Source of the DNA: Lolium rigidum
Lineage: Eukaryota > Streptophyta > Magnoliopsida > Poales > Poaceae
Length of the DNA: 64,000 nucleotides
Reading direction: 5' to 3'
NCBI RefSeq assembly: GCF_022539505.1
Contig: NC_061509.1
Location: 207,476,254-207,540,253 of the forward strand
How positions within the stretch are numbered: position 1 is the first letter of the stretch; every line of letters starts with the position of its first letter. Below the pieces are notes generated by a model. That model was not told the origin of the DNA, ran no database searches, and was given only the letters and a program-made list of their open reading frames with translations. Positions 44,768 to 57,226 of this stretch are shown piece by piece. A program made the translations under genes and the position numbers.

Positions 44768-46244
44768 TCAAGTATTATCAAGAGACGAAGTGTCAACATC
44801 ATAATTTGTTCTCATAATAGAATCAAAAGGGTACTTCATTCTCTTTCTAGGGAAGTGTTCCATACCTTTCTTGAGAGGAAATTGATATTTTATATTACCT
44901 TCCTTCATATCAATGATAGCACCAACGAGTTCGAAGAAAAGGTCTTCCCAATATAATGGGACAAGATGCATTGCATTCAATATCCAAGACAACAAAATCA
45001 ACGGGAACAAGGTTATTGTTAATGGTAATACGAACATTATCAACTTTACCCAAAGGTTTCTTTGTAGAATGATCAGCAAGATTAACATCCAAATAACAAT
45101 TTTTCAGCGGTGGCAAGTCAAGCATATTATAAATTTTCTTAGGCATAACAGAAATACTTGCACCAAGATCACATAAAGCATTACAATCAAAATCTTTAAC
45201 CTTCATCTTAATGATGGGCTCCCAACCATCTTCTAGCTTTTTAGGAATAGAGGCTTCACGCTCTAATTTCTCTTCTCTAGCTTTTATGAGAGCATTTGTA
45301 ATATGATGCGTGAAAGCCAAATTTATAGCACTAGCATTAGGACTTTTAGCAAGTTTTTGCAAGAACTTTATAACTTCAGAGATGTGGCAATCATCAAAAT
45401 TCAAACCATTATAATCTAAAGCAATAGGATCATCATCCCCAATGTTGGAAAAAATTTCAGCGACTTTATCACGAGCGATTTCGGCAGTTTTAGCGGTTTC
45501 GGTGCAGTTTTCGCGCTTTGCATTAGAAGTGGAAACATTGCTAACACCAATTCTTTTATTAGTATTAGTAGGAGGTGCAGCAACATGTGTAGCATTAGCA
45601 TTACTAGTGGTGGTAATGGTCCAAACTTTAGCTATATTCTTCTCTTTAGCTAGTTTTTCATTTTCTTCTCTATCCCACCTAGCACGCAGTTCAGCCATTA
45701 ATCTTATATTCTCATTAATTCTAACTTGAATGGCATTTGCTGTAGTAACAATTTTATTATGATGATTCTCATTAGGCAAAACTTTTGATTTCAAAAGATC
45801 AACATCAGCAAGCAAGACTATCGACTTTAGAAGCAAGTATATCAATTTTCCCAAGCTTTTCTTCAACAGATTTGTTAAAAGCGAGTTTGTGTACTAATAA
45901 ATTCTTTAAGCATGGCTTCAAGTCCAGGGGTGAACTCCTATTATTGTTGTAAGAATTCCCATAAGAATTACCATAGCCGTTGCCATTATTATAAGGATAT
46001 GGCCTATAGTTGTTACTAGAATTGTTCAGGTAAGCATTGTTGTTGAAATTATTATTTTTAATGAAGTTTACATCAACATGTTCTTCTTGTGCAACCAATG
46101 AAGCTAATGGAACATTATTAGGATCAATATTAGTCCTATCATTCACAAGCATAGACATAATAGCATCAATCTTATCACTCAAGGAAGAGGTTTCTTCGAC
46201 GGAATTTACCTTCTTACCTTGTGGAGCTCTTTCCGTGTGCCATT
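44768..46244 (-). pseudogene. Athila-type gag-protease, frame-shifted
   Basis: On the minus strand the gag C-terminal part (46244 to about 45805) is Asn/Tyr/Gly-rich. A frame shift near 45850 leads into 45866-44910, which carries an aspartic protease with the CDLGASISVMP active-site segment and a CPIILGRPFL segment. Another shift near 44960 gives GAIIDMKEGNIKYQF and an end SSLDNT at 44768. No reverse transcriptase follows; non-coding DNA does, so the element lacked most of pol. The gag start is hidden in the 46245-46344 gap. Confidence 0.75.
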
Positions 46245-46344
46245 NNNNNNNNNNNNNNNNNNNNNNNNNNNNNNNNNNNNNNNNNNNNNNNNNNNNNNNN
46301 NNNNNNNNNNNNNNNNNNNNNNNNNNNNNNNNNNNNNNNNNNNN
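46245..46344. other. Assembly gap (100 N)
   Basis: Exactly 100 undetermined bases, the usual placeholder for a gap of unknown size. Left of it is Athila gag and right of it LTR sequence starting about 45 bases inside the LTR end, so the true gap must hold the LTR terminus and, if this is one element, its primer site and the gag N-terminus. Confidence 0.95.
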
Positions 46345-47842
46345 CTCGCGGGTAGTAAAACCCAATTTATTGATTCGACACAAGGGGAGGTAAAGAATAC
46401 TTATAAGCCTTAACAACTGAATTGTCAATTCAGCTGCACCTGGAAAAGCACTAGTAACAGGGGTGATGTGAAAGTAGCAGTGATATGAGAGCAAGTAGTA
46501 ACAGTAACACAGCAGCAGTAATAGTAACACAGGAGCAATGGCACCAGAAGATAGTTGATACTACTTCCAATGACATGTGGAACGAGTATATAATGATGAG
46601 AGATGGACCGGGGTTCCCAGCTATCTACACTAGTGGTAACTCTCCAATAACAAGTGTTGGGTGAACAAATTACAGTCGGGCAATCGATAGGATTGAAATA
46701 GCATTAAGACAGAATATCAAGATCATTAATCATGTAGGCATGTTTTCCATATATAGTCATACGTGCTCGCAATGAGAAACTTGTACAACATCTTTTGTCC
46801 TACCAGCCGGTGGCAGCCGGGCCTCTAGGGAATCTACTGGAAATTAAGGTATTCCTTTTAATAGAGTACCGGAGCAAAGCATTAACACTCCGTGAAAACA
46901 TGTGATCCTCACATCACCGCCATCCCCTCCGGTTGTCCCGATTCTTGTCACTTCGGGGCCTTTGGTTCCGGACAGTGACATGTGCATACAACTTGTAGAT
47001 ACAATCTAAGCAATAAGTATAGAGCTTAAATCTAAGATCATGCCACTCGGGCCCTAGTGACAAGCATTAAACACAACAAGATTGCAGCAACAATAACTTC
47101 ATAAACTTTGTAGATAGACAATCATAACGTAACAATCCATCGGATCCCGACAAACACAACACCGATTACATCGGATGAATCTCAATCATGTAAGGCAGCT
47201 CATGAGATCATTGTATTGAAGTACATGGGAGAGATGATACCAACTAGCTACAGCTAGAACCCGTAGTCCATGGGGGAACTACTCACGGAGCATGATGGAG
47301 GCGGTGGCGTCGATGGAGATGGCTTCCGGGGGCACTTCCCCGTCCCGGCAGGGTGCCGGGACAGAGACTTCTATCCCCCGAATTGGAGTTTCGCGATGGT
47401 GGCGGCGCCCCTGGAGTTTTTCTGGAGTTTTCGTCAAGTCGTACGGTGTTTTTAGGTCGAAAGGGATTTTATAGGCGAAGAGGCGGCGCAGGGGGGCACC
47501 TGGGGGCTCCCCACCATAGGCCGGCGCGGGCCCAGGCCAGGCCACACCGCCTTATGGTGTGGTGGCCCTCTGGCCCCTCTCCGACTCTTCTTCGGTGTTC
47601 TGGAGTCTTCCGGGAAAAATAGGAGGTTTGGCGTTGATTTCGTCCAATTCCGAGAATATTGCCCGAACAGCCTTTCTGGAACCAAAAACAGCAGAAAACA
47701 GGAACTGGCACTGTGGCATCTTGTTAATAGGTTAGTTCCGGAAAATGCATAAAAACATCATAAAGTGCAAGCAAAACATGTAAGTATTGTCATAAAACAA
47801 GCATGGAACGACAGAAATTATGGATACGTCGGGGACGTATCA
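46345..47842 (-). repeat. Athila-like LTR A (left end in gap)
   Basis: Aligns with LTR B (51910-53437), by eye about 97% identical. The outer end ACGTCGGGGACGTATCA at 47842 is followed by CATCCCCAAGC, which on the minus strand is a purine-rich GCTTGGGGATG tract. LTR A is therefore the 3' LTR of the element to its right. It also lies just upstream, on the minus strand, of the gag at 46244. A TATATAC candidate promoter box lies near 46583. Confidence 0.85.
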
Positions 47843-50274
47843 GCATCCCCAAGCTTAGTTCTTGCTCGTCCCGAGCAGGTAAACGATAAAAAGAATAATT
47901 TCGTAGTGACATGCTACTTACATAACCTTGATCATACTATTACAAAGCATATGAAATGAATGAAGTGACTCAAGGCAATGATCTATAGTTGCTAACAAAT
48001 AGATAACATATAGCAAAACTTTTCATGAAGAGTACTTTCAAGACAAGTATCAAAAGTCTTGCACAAGAGTTAACTCATAAAGCAATAAGTTCAAAGTAAA
48101 GGCATCGAAGCAACACAAAGGAAGATATAAGTTTCAGCGGTTGCTTTCAACTTGTAACATGCATATCTCATGGATAATTGTCAACACAAAGTAATATGAT
48201 GAATGCAAATAAGCAAGTATGTAAGAATCAATGCACAGTTGACACAAGTGTTTGCTTCTAAGGTGGGAGGAATTAGGTAACTGACTCAACATAAAAGTAA
48301 AAGAATGGCCCTTCTACGAGGGAAGCATTGATTGCTGTATTTGTGCTAGAGCTTTGGTTTTGAAAACATATAGAGAGCATAAAGGTAAAGTTTTGAGAGG
48401 TGTTTGTTGTTGTCAACGAATGGTAATGGGCACTCTAACCCCCTTGCCAGACAAACCTTCAAAGAGCGGCTCCCATGAATTATTTTTATTTTTGGGTGGC
48501 ACTCCTTCCAACCTTTCTTTCACAAACCATGGCTAACCGAATCCTCGGGTGCCTGCCAATAATCTCATACCATTAAGGAGTGCCTTTTTATTATAGTTTT
48601 ATTATGATGACACTCCTCCCAACCTTTGCTTACACAAGCCATGGCTAACCGAATCCTTCGGGTGCTGTCCAACAATCACATACCATGGAGGAGTGTCTAT
48701 TTTTGTTAATTAATTTGGGACTCGGGAATCCCATTGCCGCTCTTTTTGCAAAATTATTGGATAAGCGGATGAAGCCACTAGTCCATTGGTGAAAGTTGCC
48801 CAACAAGATTTGAAAGATAAACACCACATACTTCCTCATGAGCTATAAAACATTAACACAAATTGAGAAGCATTTTGAATTGTTTAAAGGTAGCACTCAA
48901 GCAATTTACTTTGGAATGGCAGGAAATACCACATAGTAGGTAGGTATGGTGGACACACATGGCATAGGTTTTGGCTCAAGGTTTTGGATGCACGAGAAGT
49001 ATTCCCTCTCGATACAAGGCTTAGGCTAGCAAGGTTGTTTGAAACAAACACAAGTGTGAACCGGTACAGCAAAACTTACATAAGAACATATCGCAAGCAT
49101 TATAATACTCTACACTGTCTTCCATGTTGCTCAAACACTTTTACCAGAAAATATCTAGACCTTAAGAGAGATCAATTATGCAAACCAATTTCAACAAGCT
49201 CTACAGTAGCTCCACTAATAGGCTTAGACTACATGAAAAAAAACTTAATCATGATCTACTTGAGAGCTAAAACAATTGCCAAGTGTCAAATTATCCAAGA
49301 CATATGAGGCATTTTCCTTTTCCAACCAAATAAGTATTGTAGCTTCCAACTTTTATCATTGAACATTAAAAGTAAAACGAAGAACAAGTGTTCATATGAA
49401 AAAGCGGAGCGTGTCTCTCTCCCAATCAAGGATTGCTAGGATCCGATCTTATTCAAACAAAAACAAAAATAAAAGCACACAGACGCTCCAAGTAAAACAC
49501 ATATGATGTGACCGAATAAAAATATAGTTTCAGGGGAGGAACCTGATAAGTTGATGAAGAAGGGGATGCCTTGGGCATCCCCAAGCTTAGACGCTTGAGT
49601 CTTCTTGAAATATGAAGGGATGAACCACGGGGGCATCCCCAAGCTTAGACTTTTCACTCTTCTCGATCATATATCATCCTCCTCTCTTGACCCTTGAAAA
49701 CTTCCTTCACACCAAACTTCTCATAAACTTCATTAGAGGGGTTAGTACTCAAAAAAATTTGAATCCACCTTGTTCCTGTAGTGGCACATTGCAAGAACTC
49801 AATAAAACATTAGCTACAGCCCTCTGCGTCTAGAAAACCTCGCTTAAAGTCCACAAGAGACAATGCAAAAAACAGAGACAGAATCTGCCAAAACAGAACA
49901 GTCAGTAAAGACGAATTTTAAATAAATACTTCCTTTGCTCAAATCAGAAAACTCAAAACTAATTAAAGTTGCGTACATATCTGAGGAATACGCACGTAAA
50001 TTGGCATATTTTTCTGAGTTACCTACAGAGAAAACAGCCCAGATTCGTGACAGATAGAAATCTGTTTCTGCGCAGAAATCCAAATCTAGTATCAACCTTC
50101 GATTAGAGGCTTCACTTGGCACAACAAAACACAAAACTAAGATAAGGAGAGGTTGCTACAGTAGTAAACAACTTCCAAGACACAAATATAAAACAAAGTA
50201 CTGTAGCAAAATAACACATGGGTTATCTCCCAAGAAGTTCTTTCTTTATAGCCATTAAGATGGGCTCAGCAGTT
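47843..50274 (-). other. 3' non-coding region of the Athila-like element between LTRs A and B
   Basis: Homologous to 43220-44767 and starting with a polypurine-like tract next to LTR A. The block GGCATCCCCAAGCTTAGAC recurs near 49575 and 49634. No gene recognised. Confidence 0.65.
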
Positions 50275-51189
50275 TTAATGATGCACTCCCAAGAAATAGT
50301 ATTTGAAGCAAAAGAGAGCATCAAAAAGCAAATTCAAAACACATTTAAGTCTCACATGCTTCCTATGCATAGGAATCTTGTAAATAAACAAGTTCATGAA
50401 AAGCAAAGTAACAAGCATAGGAAGATAGAACAAGTGTAACTTCAAAATTTTAAGCACATAGAGAGGTGTATTAGTACCATGAAAATTTCTACCACCATAT
50501 TTTCCTCTCTCATAATAATTTTCAGTAGCTTCATGAACAAACTCAACAATATAACTATCACATGCAGCATACTTTTCATGATTTCCAAACACATAATTTT
50601 TATCAAGTTCAAGAATAGTGGAATTAAAATTTTCAAACTTACTTTTATTAATAATATAACAAGGTAGTTGATCAATCTCAATAGATATGGGACTCATAGA
50701 ATAAGTCAATAACTCTCCAATCCCATTTTCATTAGTAGTACAATTAATATTATCAAGTAACATAGGACCATCATCTAGAGCTTTATCATAGACATTTGTC
50801 AAACAAAATTCTTTAGTACCATGCATTTCGACATCAGGCACAAACAAAGCATTATCATAAGATTTATCAAAGTAGCATGGATTATCATAGATAACAGTAG
50901 CATAATTATTCTCACAAGTATTACTCATAGGTACTATTTCAAGAGAATCCACAAGAACATAACATTCAACCTCTTCCGGTAAGCATGGATGACAATCAAA
51001 TAGTGTAAGAGATAAAGAGTTACTCTCATTAGAAGGTTGACATGGGTAGCTAATCCATTCTTCCTCCTTTTGTTCATCACTCTCCTCTTCTTTTTCATCC
51101 AATGAGCATTCAGGTTCATCAATTTCCTCCTCTTTTTCATCCAATGAGCTTTCAGGTTCATCAATTTCTTCTTCCATCGGTTCCTGCAA
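50275..51189 (-). CDS. 304-aa ORF of a non-autonomous Athila-like element, function unknown
   Basis: An uninterrupted minus-strand frame. Residues about 1-50 are acidic repeats (SSLDEKEEEIDEPE-type, two copies). The middle has conserved-looking Cys/Tyr-rich stretches (EKYAACDSYIVEFVHEA). The last 70 residues are hydrophobic, with about two possible membrane segments (LFYLPMLVTLLFMNLFIYKI and CVLNLLFDALFCFKYYFL). I know no function for it; it occupies the place where gag-pol would be. Env-like or regulatory roles are guesses. Confidence 0.5.
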   Translation of the reverse strand: MQEPMEEEIDEPESSLDEKEEEIDEPECSLDEKEEESDEQKEEEWISYPCQPSNESNSLSLTLFDCHPCLPEEVECYVLVDSLEIVPMSNTCENNYATVIYDNPCYFDKSYDNALFVPDVEMHGTKEFCLTNVYDKALDDGPMLLDNINCTTNENGIGELLTYSMSPISIEIDQLPCYIINKSKFENFNSTILELDKNYVFGNHEKYAACDSYIVEFVHEATENYYERGKYGGRNFHGTNTPLYVLKILKLHLFYLPMLVTLLFMNLFIYKIPMHRKHVRLKCVLNLLFDALFCFKYYFLGVHH

Positions 51190-51225
51190 ATTGTGAGTGC
51201 ATTCTTGTGCATTAATGCGTCTCTC

Positions 51226-51641
51226 TTAATAATCAAGGATATAAGGATTCCTACTGTAGCATTCTATGCAAGAATTAAGGATAGTAGAGACATAATCTTT
51301 AAGGTCCTTACAAACAACACAAGTTTCATAATTCTCAACCATGAAGGATTCTATCTCGAGGCTCCCATAAATAAGACAAATTGTTCTACCTCTTCGAACC
51401 CATAATGAATATAGCAATTCCGATTATAGTTCTTAATTAAAAATTCCTCACTAAAGCCACATTGAAATTTAAGATGTTTAGTATCCTCTTGAGAGCAACA
51501 GTTTATATCATGGCGTTTAAGTAAGATTTTAGCAATTGTATTCAATTTTTCTATCATAGCACTCATTATTTTACCAGTTCTTGATTCTCTATAATTATTA
51601 TAACATTCTATAAGCTCCAAGTTGGTTGTAGGTTCTCCCAT
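51226..51641 (-). pseudogene. Degenerate leader ORF of the Athila-like element
   Basis: It starts MGEPTTNLELIECYNN at 51641, about 240 bases after the primer site, and runs to 51351, where a frame shift continues it in another frame to about 51226. The two halves together look like one former protein joined to the 50275-51189 frame. Family unknown. Confidence 0.4.
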
Positions 51642-51880
51642 AACAGCAGTTTTTAATTTTTAGATTTTTTAAATTTTTATGGATTTTTGGGTATATGAGG
51701 AAAATAAAACAAGACAAAAAGTAACTAGGCAAAAGTAAACTAAGCAAAATAATACTAGACAGAAATAAACTAAGCACAAATAAACTAGACAAAAGTAAAC
51801 TAAGCAAAACAAAATAAAATAAAATAGAGAGAGAGAGGTGGAGTGTACTCCCCAGGTGAACTTATGAGTAGAGCTATGCC

Positions 51881-51898
51881 TCCCCGGCAACGGCGCCG
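51881..51898 (-). other. Primer binding site, tRNA-Asp type
   Basis: The plus strand reads TCCCCGGCAACGGCGCC, as in the 3' end of plant tRNA-Asp; the minus strand is therefore the matching primer site, typical of Athila elements. It lies 11 bases inside the end of LTR B. Confidence 0.8.
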
Positions 51899-51909
51899 TA
51901 AAACAGTCT

Positions 51910-53437
51910 TGATGACCCACAAGTATAGGGGATCGCAGCGGTCTTCGCGGGTAGTAAAACCCAATTTATTGATTCGACACAAGGGGAGGTAAAGAATACT
52001 TATAAGCCTTAACAACTGAGTTGTCAATTCAGCTGCACCTGGAAAAGCACTAGTAACAGGGGTGATGTGAAAGTAGCAGTGATATGAGTGCAGTAGTAAC
52101 TGTAACACAGCAACAGTAATAGTAACACATGAGCAATGGCACCAGAAGATAGTTGATACTACTTCCAATGACATGTGGAACAAGTATATAATGATGAGAG
52201 ATGGACCGGGGTTCCCAGCTATCTACACTAGTGGTAACTCTCCAATAACAAGTGTTGGGTGAACAAATTACAGTCGGGCAATTGATAGGACTGAAATAGT
52301 ATTAAGACAGAATATCAAGATCATTAATCATGTAGGCATGTTTTCCATATATAGTCATACATGCTCGCAATGAGAAACTTGTACAACATCTTTTGTCCTA
52401 CCAGCCGGTGGCAGCCGGGCCTCTAGGGAATCTACTGGAAATTAAGGTACTCCTTTTAATAGAGTACCGGAGCAAAGCATTAACACTCCGTGAAAACATG
52501 TGATCCTCACATCACCGCCATCCCCTCCGGTCGTCCCGATTCTTGTCACTTCGGGGCCTTTGGTTCCGGACAGTGACATGTGCATACAACTTGTAGATAC
52601 AATCCAAGCAATAAGTATAGAGCTTAAATCTAAGATCATGCCACTCGGGCCCTAGTGACAAGAATTAAACACAACAAGATTGCAGCAACAATAACTTCAT
52701 AAACTTTGTAGATAGACAATCATAACGTAACAATCCATCGGATCCCAACAAACACAACACCGATTACATGAGATGAATCTCAATCATGTAAGGCAGCTCA
52801 TGAGATCATTGTATTGAAGTACATGGGAGAGATGATACCAACTAGCTACAGCTAGAACCCGTAGTCCATGGGGGAACTACTCACGGAGCATGATGGAGGC
52901 GGTGGCGTCGATGGAGATGGCTTCCGGGGCACTTCCCCGTCCCGGCAGGGTGCCGGGACGAGAGACTTCGTCCCCCGAATTGGAGTTTCGCGATGGTGGC
53001 GGCGCCCCTGGAGTCTTTCTGGAGTTTTCGTCAAGTCGTACGGTGTTTTTAGGTCGAAAGGGATTTTATAGGCGAAGAGGTGGCGCAGGGGGGCACCTGG
53101 GGGCTCCCCACCATAGGCCGGCGCGGGCCCAGGCCAGGCCGCGCCGCCTTATGGTGTGGTGGCCCTCTGGCCCCTCTCCGACTCTTCTTCGGTGTTCGGA
53201 GTCTTCCGGGAAAAATAGGAGGTTTGGCGTTGATTTCGTCCAATTCCGAGAATATTGCCCGAACAGCCTTTCCGGAACCAAAAACAGCAGAAAACAGAAC
53301 TGGCACCGTGGCATCTTGTTAATAGGTTAGTTCCGGAAAACGCATAAAAACATCATAAAGTGCAAGCAAAACATGTAAGTATTGTCATAAAACAAGCATG
53401 GAACGACAGAAATTATGGATACGTCGGGGACGTATCA
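51910..53437 (-). repeat. Athila-like LTR B (5' LTR), 1.53 kb
   Basis: Termini TGATGACCC (51910) and GGGACGTATCA (53437). Partner of LTR A. A TATATAC candidate promoter box on the minus strand lies near 52190, about 280 bases from the LTR end. The outer flank is GACGA at 53438-53442, inside an older LTR. Confidence 0.87.
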
Positions 53438-54259
53438 GACGACGAGGCGCTCCGTTTGGTGGCGGTGGCGCAGCGAGGGGGTGAAGGAGACGGCGGCGCC
53501 TTGGCAAAGAGCTCACGGTGGTTGTCTCCGTTGTTCACAGAGAAGAAAAGGGAGAGGGGAAGAAGAGTGGCGGCGCGAGGTGAGGAAGAGTGGGGAAGGC
53601 GCTAGGGTTTCTGGAGGCCGAAGGATAAAGGGGGAGGGGAGTGGTTGAGGTGGGCGCTCGGTGGAGGACCACTGCCTCACGCCATCGGCGTGCTCTCGCT
53701 TTCCAGCGAGGACGAAAAGGACGGGGAAGAAGGAAAAGGGCCGCGCGAAGGGGTACGGCCCGGGAGAGAAGTGGTGGGCTGGGCCGCCGGGAAGAAATGA
53801 AGAGAGTGGAAAAGAGAGGGAGCTGCGGGCTGGGCTGGGAGAAAAGAGAGGGGAGAGGTGGGCCAGAGAGAGAGAGAGGGCCCATGGGTTAGGGGTTAGG
53901 TTTTTCTTCTCCCTTTTTTTTATAAATAAACCATTTGCAAATAGATTCAATTATGTTTTCAATTTGAAATAGAAAGAGAGTGAGATTCAAAAACCAGTTT
54001 ACAAAATATTTAATTTATTTGTAATCAAAACAAAACACATTTTATTTCCAAACCTTAATTGTTTTGAAAATGCTTAATTATAAAATAGGGAGTAAGAGAG
54101 GGGTTAGGGTTTTATTTAAAATAAAGGACAAGGGAGGTTTTATAAAAATAATTTTATTTTGCTAAAAACATTGATGAGATGATGCTTATGCCATGATGAT
54201 GCATAAAAGAAAAACAGCACAAACAAGTCTAATAGGGAGTCCTACCCTGGGCCGTTACA
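53438..54259 (-). repeat. Old remnant of the 3.6-kb LTR family
   Basis: Corresponds to the last 0.7-0.8 kb of LTR 2 (about 42525-43219): it shares the GCGTTTGGTGG-like start, the GC-rich AGAGAGTGGCGGC part, the ATTTTATTT tail and the end CCTACCCTGGGCCGTTACA. It is much more diverged from LTRs 1 and 2 than they are from each other. Its end at 54259 is followed by TGCGG, the target copy matching 35258-35262. Confidence 0.75.
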
Positions 54260-57198
54260 TGCGGGTCGCCCCAAGAGGGCGTGGTACTGCGATGACCAGT
54301 CAATGACCTCAAACCCGAGCTTTTCCTTCCTGAAATTCTCCACTGTCTCAAATTGTACGTTGAGAGCTATTTTGCCCAAGGGGTAGCTGGGCTTCTCGGC
54401 CGTTATTCCATGAAAACGTGTTTCCGTTGGTTTCATATTGGCCAGCGAAATATGCATCGTTCTCAATGTATCTGTGTAGATTAGATTTATGCTGCTTCCT
54501 CCATCTATAAATACTCGAGGGATCTCATACCCTTCGATGACTGCTGGTAACACCATCGCTGAATGTCCTGGTCGCAGTATCTGGGGTGGGTGATCTTCTA
54601 TGTTGAATCCTATTGGCTGATCTGACCAATTAAGGTACTCACCGTCGAGTAATCAGCTTTTGCGATATGTTCGTTGGCCTGCCCTTCTTGATCATCACTA
54701 CGTACTGATCTCTTTGGCTGCGTATATCCGCTGCTAGCGTTTGGAGGACCCGCATTCTGCAGCTGATTTTGCTGGTTCCCATTGGTGATTGCTGGTGGTG
54801 GTGGTGGTATGTGCACCTCACTTCTTAGCCTTGGTGCATATCCTCTATTAACTGCTTTAGCTTGTGTGTTTTATGTGATCCTTCGCAGGGCCTGGAATGT
54901 TAGACAATCTTTTTGGAGGTGACCAACGCCCTCCTTCCTTCGAGATCTATATAAAAGTGCATCTGGCATGGTCAGTTCATGATTTCTTCTGGTGACATGT
55001 TGTACGCTCGTGGATACCTGGATGATTGCTCTGCCTACTAGAATTAGGCGCATCTCAATTGTCACTTTGCTGCTCACTGCCCCTGCGGTAATCATCGTGG
55101 TGGTTGTTACCATTGTTGCTACGGGAACCAGCCAAGACTTGGCTAGGACCGTCGTATTCCGCAAATCTGCTAAATCTTCATCTATATTGGTTGTTGTTCC
55201 TGTTACGATCTTCCTCAGGTGAACGAGGCTGCTTGTTCTAGACAACATCTTCGCCATCAGCCCACTTATTTGTTATGTCCATGAGTTCCGCAACCGTTCT
55301 CGGGTTCGCTCTTCCCAGCTCTTCCACTAGGTCTCTTCTGCGGATGCCTCCAATGAACGTGTCGATTTCCCTTTCATCAGACACATGCTCAACCGAATTT
55401 TTTATGAGGTTCCACCGCTGGATGTATGCTCGCATTGACTCGCCCGATTTTTGCGTGCAGGTTCTCAACTGCTCGATCGATGCTGGCTTTTTGCATGTGG
55501 ACTTAAAGTTCTATAAAAACAACCTCTCGAAGGTTTCCCAATTGTCTATCGACCCTTCTGGAAATTTCCTCATACATGATCTTGCGGCTCCACTGAGGTG
55601 AACTTGAATGCTTTGCATGGCCGTTGCTCTTGTGCCTCTGGTTAACTTTACTGTTTCCAGGTAGTCAACCAACCAGTCTCTGGATCTTGGAGTACGTCGA
55701 ACTTTTTGTAGTTGTCGGGTAGTTTAAAGCTAGCAGGTACTCGAGTATTGCGAACCCTACGGGTAAAGCAAGGGAGTCCTCATAATTCCTCTTCGCCATC
55801 CTCGGCTGTGTGGCGAGTTTCTCGACTTCTATCTTCGCGACCTCTCTCTTCATGTGCTCTACCGACTCGTTGCTAAGCTGCGTTGTTCCTCGCCTCGCCC
55901 TATCTTTGGATATTTTGAGTTGCGGCTGCTGCATGTCGAGGGCTGTGTTGCCGATGTGGTGACCTTGATCTGCGAGATCTTGCGGGTTCCTGGATGACCT
56001 CTCTACCAGCTATTGCTTCCCCACTAATGTCGATGCCTGCCATAGCAGTTTGATTATAAGGATGCTCGAGGATCGCCCTAAGGTGGCCTGGTTGCCATCA
56101 GATATGCATGTGTTGCCATGTAATCTGCTTCTGGCGTCTTGGGCGTTATGTGCCCTCTCGAATCTACCGACATGAAGGAAATGTCGAGATCTTGAATCAA
56201 ATGTTCTCCTCGCTCGGCTTCGGGTATGCCTGCCATCCGAGACATTGCTCTTCCTCCCAAATTAGCTATGCGTTCCCTGGATGCATTCTCTGCTACTTTC
56301 CTTGCATCTAGTTTCTCTTGCATCTTTTGCAACTCGCGTCTTGTGCGGCTGAGTTTATATTGATATGTTGTTAGCTCCTCTGCCGGTTCTTGTGTTGTCA
56401 TCGATTCTGTGCCGTTTATGGCCCTTGCGGCTCTATCCCATGCAGCTTGGGAAAGTTGCACCTGCTCTCTTGGCTGAGCTCCATCATATTTGTTTCATGT
56501 TCCTTTTGTGAGATTTGTGGGATCGACATAGGGTTTGCCCAATGGGTCGAAAGCCTCGGATTGCTCATCTTCCTCTACTTTGCGACCCGACACTGTGAGC
56601 ACGCATATCTGATGGTGTGCTGAGTCTGCGCTATCGTTGAACTCGGATCTTGAATCATCGAGTTCCTTCTGCGTGATGCTAGACTTGGCATCCACACACC
56701 ATGCAAAGGGTAGGTGACACCATCTTATGGATCGGCAAAGACCTCTTCGCTAACAGTGAAATTGGTGTTGTTGGTGAGGTCGAAATTAGTGAAGTTGTTG
56801 GAGTTTGTGCCTTGAAGCGGATCGGCTTCAGCGGTCAAGCCGAACATCATCCTGCCGAACAGTTCGACGAGTTTCCCGTGTTAGCGGGCTTGGTCAAGCA
56901 TAACGGAGAAATCTCCTCGTCGCCTGAGTCGATGGATGATGTCGATGATCCCGAGGATTCAGGCTCGGCTGCCGGCGGTCCCTAAAAAATTGGTGCCAAA
57001 AAGCGATATGAACCTTCCTTCCCGACGAGGAAGTGGAAACTCCCGAACGTCATGTTCATTGCTTCTCCCAAGTTGGCATATGTAGGAAAACGGGCGGGAG
57101 GGTGAGGAACAAAACCGACAAGACCAGATTGGATCTGTTTACCTCCTTCCATTGCGATGCTTGATGCCGATGATGATGATGCCATCGAGATCAGGACC
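54260..57198 (-). pseudogene. gag-protease region of Ty3/gypsy element F, frame-shifted
   Basis: The minus-strand frame starts near 57185 (MASSSSASS). A capsid-type gag segment lies at 55468-55238 (MRAYIQRWNLIKNSV and IDTFIGGI), a zinc-knuckle relic near 54900-54960 (HLQKDC), and an aspartic protease at 54556-54260 with the FIDGGSSINLIY active-site segment and LLGRPA end. At least six frame changes or stops break it. The lineage looks like the Tat/RIRE2-type group by the DGGSS protease, an inference. Confidence 0.7.
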
Positions 57199-57204
57199 TT
57201 GCTA

Positions 57205-57225
57205 CCCTCCCACAAACGGCGCTAA
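57205..57225 (-). other. Primer binding site of element F
   Basis: The minus strand reads TTAGCGCCGTTTGTGGGAGG directly after the LTR end, matching the GGCGCCGT..TGTGGGA form common in grass gypsy elements. Confidence 0.6.
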
Positions 57226-57226
57226 T

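Larger units (their letters stand above)
35263..54259 (-). mobile_element. LTR-retroelement complex inserted in element F (target duplication TGCGG)
   Basis: The left end TGTGACGCC and right end CCGTTACA are the two termini of one LTR family, and TGCGG flanks both (35258-35262 and 54260-54264). The minus-strand frame of element F is continuous across it once one TGCGG is ignored. Inside are LTRs of this family at 35263-38847 and 39605-43219, Athila-like sequences at 43220-53437, and a diverged LTR remnant at 53438-54259. The whole is therefore a nested and rearranged block rather than one element. Confidence 0.75.

Noticed and set aside
46037..46530. Frames running across the run of N
   Set aside because: Continuity through undetermined bases is not evidence; only the part left of the gap is used as gag.
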